From Prevotella sp. (GTDB lineage: Bacteria > Bacteroidota > Bacteroidia > Bacteroidales > Bacteroidaceae), in contig JAFPVC010000016.1 of assembly GCA_017413085.1 (NCBI GenBank), forward strand, positions 62,001 through 126,000: a stretch of 64,000 nucleotides of DNA, read 5' to 3'. Positions 62,860-64,000 of this stretch are shown here, one piece after another. The stretch's first letter is position 1; each line of letters starts with the position of its first letter. The notes under the pieces are model-generated. The model was not told the origin of the DNA. It made no database searches and worked only from the letters and a program-made list of their open reading frames with translations. Both the position numbers and the translations under genes were made by a program.

Positions 62860-64000
62860 CTATATCCTTGTTCTCAGTTTCGTTACTATCAATGCCAGAC
62901 ACCCATAGACCATGGTATGTATCCACAAAGCATGATACTCCGTGGCTACGTCGCCAAGCAAAGCACCCATACTGCTCATGCGGACGAACCCACGTATGCA
63001 GAAGGTACTGGGGAACAGCCACGAAACGCCCTGCCACACTCCCGGTATGCTACTCTGCGGCCAACTTACGCCAGAGATAAACAGCAAGGGCACTGAGGTG
63101 AATACTACTACAAGCATTACCGTTTCGCGGTAGCGTATCATAACGCTGAAACATATTGCGAAGAACACACATGCCAGCAGATACGGAATAAAGAACAGCA
63201 GGAGGTCTTGTGCATGAACCATTGACACGAATCCGAATATATGCGGTACCACCAACGACACCCATGCCAACATCACGCTGAATATCAACACGTATGCTGT
63301 GGATTGTCCAGCAAGCGTACTTATTGCTTCTCCCCAACTGTCGCGTCCTCGCAGCGATGTAGGGAAAGCATTGGCAAGGCGTTCCTCACGTCTTGTACCT
63401 GCTATCATGCCCACGCCGAGAAGCAGTGCCTGCTGTATTATCAGCACCAGTACTCCTGGCAGAATGAAATTGCCGTAACCGCCAGTGGTATTGAATATAG
63501 GTACCTCGTCAAACTCCAGTGGTCGTGTTGATATCTCATCTTCACGCTTTGTGTGGTTGCCCAGCATCTGTGTCTGCAACTCTGTTCCCATAACACTTGA
63601 AATCGCTGTGGCAGTCTGGAATATCGCCTTGTATGTCAGCATGTAGCTCATGTCGCAGTAAACGCTGACGCGTCCCTGCTCCATGCGACCGATGTTGATG
63701 GCGAAATCATGCGGGAAATATAAAATCCCGTATGCCTCACCACGACCTATCATACTTTGTGCCTCACTGACGGAATTGGCGTGAAAGGCAAGACTGACAT
63801 CTGGTGAAGCATCAAACTTCTGTGCGAACTCACGGCTCAAAGCCGAATGTGAGTCATCCACAAGTACGACAGGAACCTCCCTGACCACCTCGTTATTGTA
63901 TATCCATGAGTACACTAATGGATATGCAATGGGCAGTATGAGAAAGAACAGCAACACCCCTTCGTCCTTAACGATGGTGCGCAGTTCGTTCAATATGTGG
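62860..64000 (-). CDS. ABC-2 type transporter permease (5' end beyond the window)
   Basis: The frame stays open to the window end, so the true start probably lies beyond it; the codon at 63991-63993 is TTG and is unlikely to be the start. About 377 residues are visible. An N-terminal membrane helix (LLFFLILPIAYPLVYSWIY) is followed by a large periplasmic domain (about 40-180) and five more membrane segments, ending in a typical ABC-2 C terminus. This is the YhhJ/YhiH-type permease used for drug or small-molecule export together with an ABC ATPase and a membrane-fusion protein, not the Wzm type. It is likely unrelated to the neighbouring exopolysaccharide genes; 84 bases separate it from them. 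Confidence 0.88.
   Translation of the reverse strand, partial: HILNELRTIVKDEGVLLFFLILPIAYPLVYSWIYNNEVVREVPVVLVDDSHSALSREFAQKFDASPDVSLAFHANSVSEAQSMIGRGEAYGILYFPHDFAINIGRMEQGRVSVYCDMSYMLTYKAIFQTATAISSVMGTELQTQMLGNHTKREDEISTRPLEFDEVPIFNTTGGYGNFILPGVLVLIIQQALLLGVGMIAGTRREERLANAFPTSLRGRDSWGEAISTLAGQSTAYVLIFSVMLAWVSLVVPHIFGFVSMVHAQDLLLFFIPYLLACVFFAICFSVMIRYRETVMLVVVFTSVPLLFISGVSWPQSSIPGVWQGVSWLFPSTFCIRGFVRMSSMGALLGDVATEYHALWIHTMVYGCLALIVTKLRTRI

Noticed and set aside
1-64000. CRISPR array, tRNA, rRNA, prophage or insertion sequence
   Set aside because: No regularly spaced repeat, no recognisable RNA gene and no transposase, integrase or phage gene was seen by eye; a computed search could still find a small RNA.

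Overview
The window reads as a chromosome segment of a plant-fibre-degrading member of the Bacteroidota, most likely Prevotella/Segatella from a rumen or gut. This is inferred from gene content: a hybrid two-component regulator, a bifunctional GH10 xylanase/CE1 esterase of the type known from Prevotella ruminicola, a T9SS-like C-terminal tail, meso-diaminopimelate dehydrogenase, and promoters of the Bacteroidota type (TTTG, 19-base spacer, TAnnTTTG). No rRNA, tRNA, CRISPR array, phage or insertion sequence was seen.

Region 1 (1-6862, + strand): the 3' part of a secreted protein, a CotH-type putative secreted kinase, and a GH115 alpha-glucuronidase. The first two end in near-identical two-repeat dockerin-like modules. 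Region 2 (7029-12972): a minus-strand hisE-ftsE-pheT operon, then a divergent BadF-type kinase gene and pepD.

Region 3 (13085-34628) is a xylan-use locus without a SusC/SusD pair. It holds GH10-CE1 and GH51 (minus), the regulator (plus), GH98-CBM35, a SASA-family esterase, a GPH sugar symporter with a signal-less GH43, a CE1 esterase, a GH43-CBM6, two short genes that look like truncated remnants, and a GH43 with a C-terminal beta-sandwich. Together they could cut the xylan backbone, remove glucuronate, arabinose, acetate and ferulate, import the oligosaccharides and split them inside the cell.

Region 4 (34697-40035): penicillin-binding protein 1A, the ACT/UPF0210 gene pair and diaminopimelate dehydrogenase. 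A 483-base spacer rich in hairpins follows. Region 5 (40519-44538): a GH29 fucosidase with a sugar mutarotase, and a secreted beta-helix protein.

Region 6 (44528 to the end, all minus) is an exopolysaccharide or capsule region. In transcription order it carries an ABC-2 permease (cut by the window end), a Wza-like export protein, UDP-glucose dehydrogenase, the housekeeping block rsfS-ftsH-cdsA, a GH127 beta-L-arabinofuranosidase, then Wzz, a Wzy-like polymerase, an FrhB-type iron-sulfur protein, a pyruvyl transferase, GT4, an acyltransferase, a flippase and GT2. Long perfect hairpins close most transcription units. Two lie in unexpected places: one inside the predicted 5' end of the polymerase gene, and one inside the coding sequence of the convergent beta-helix gene.
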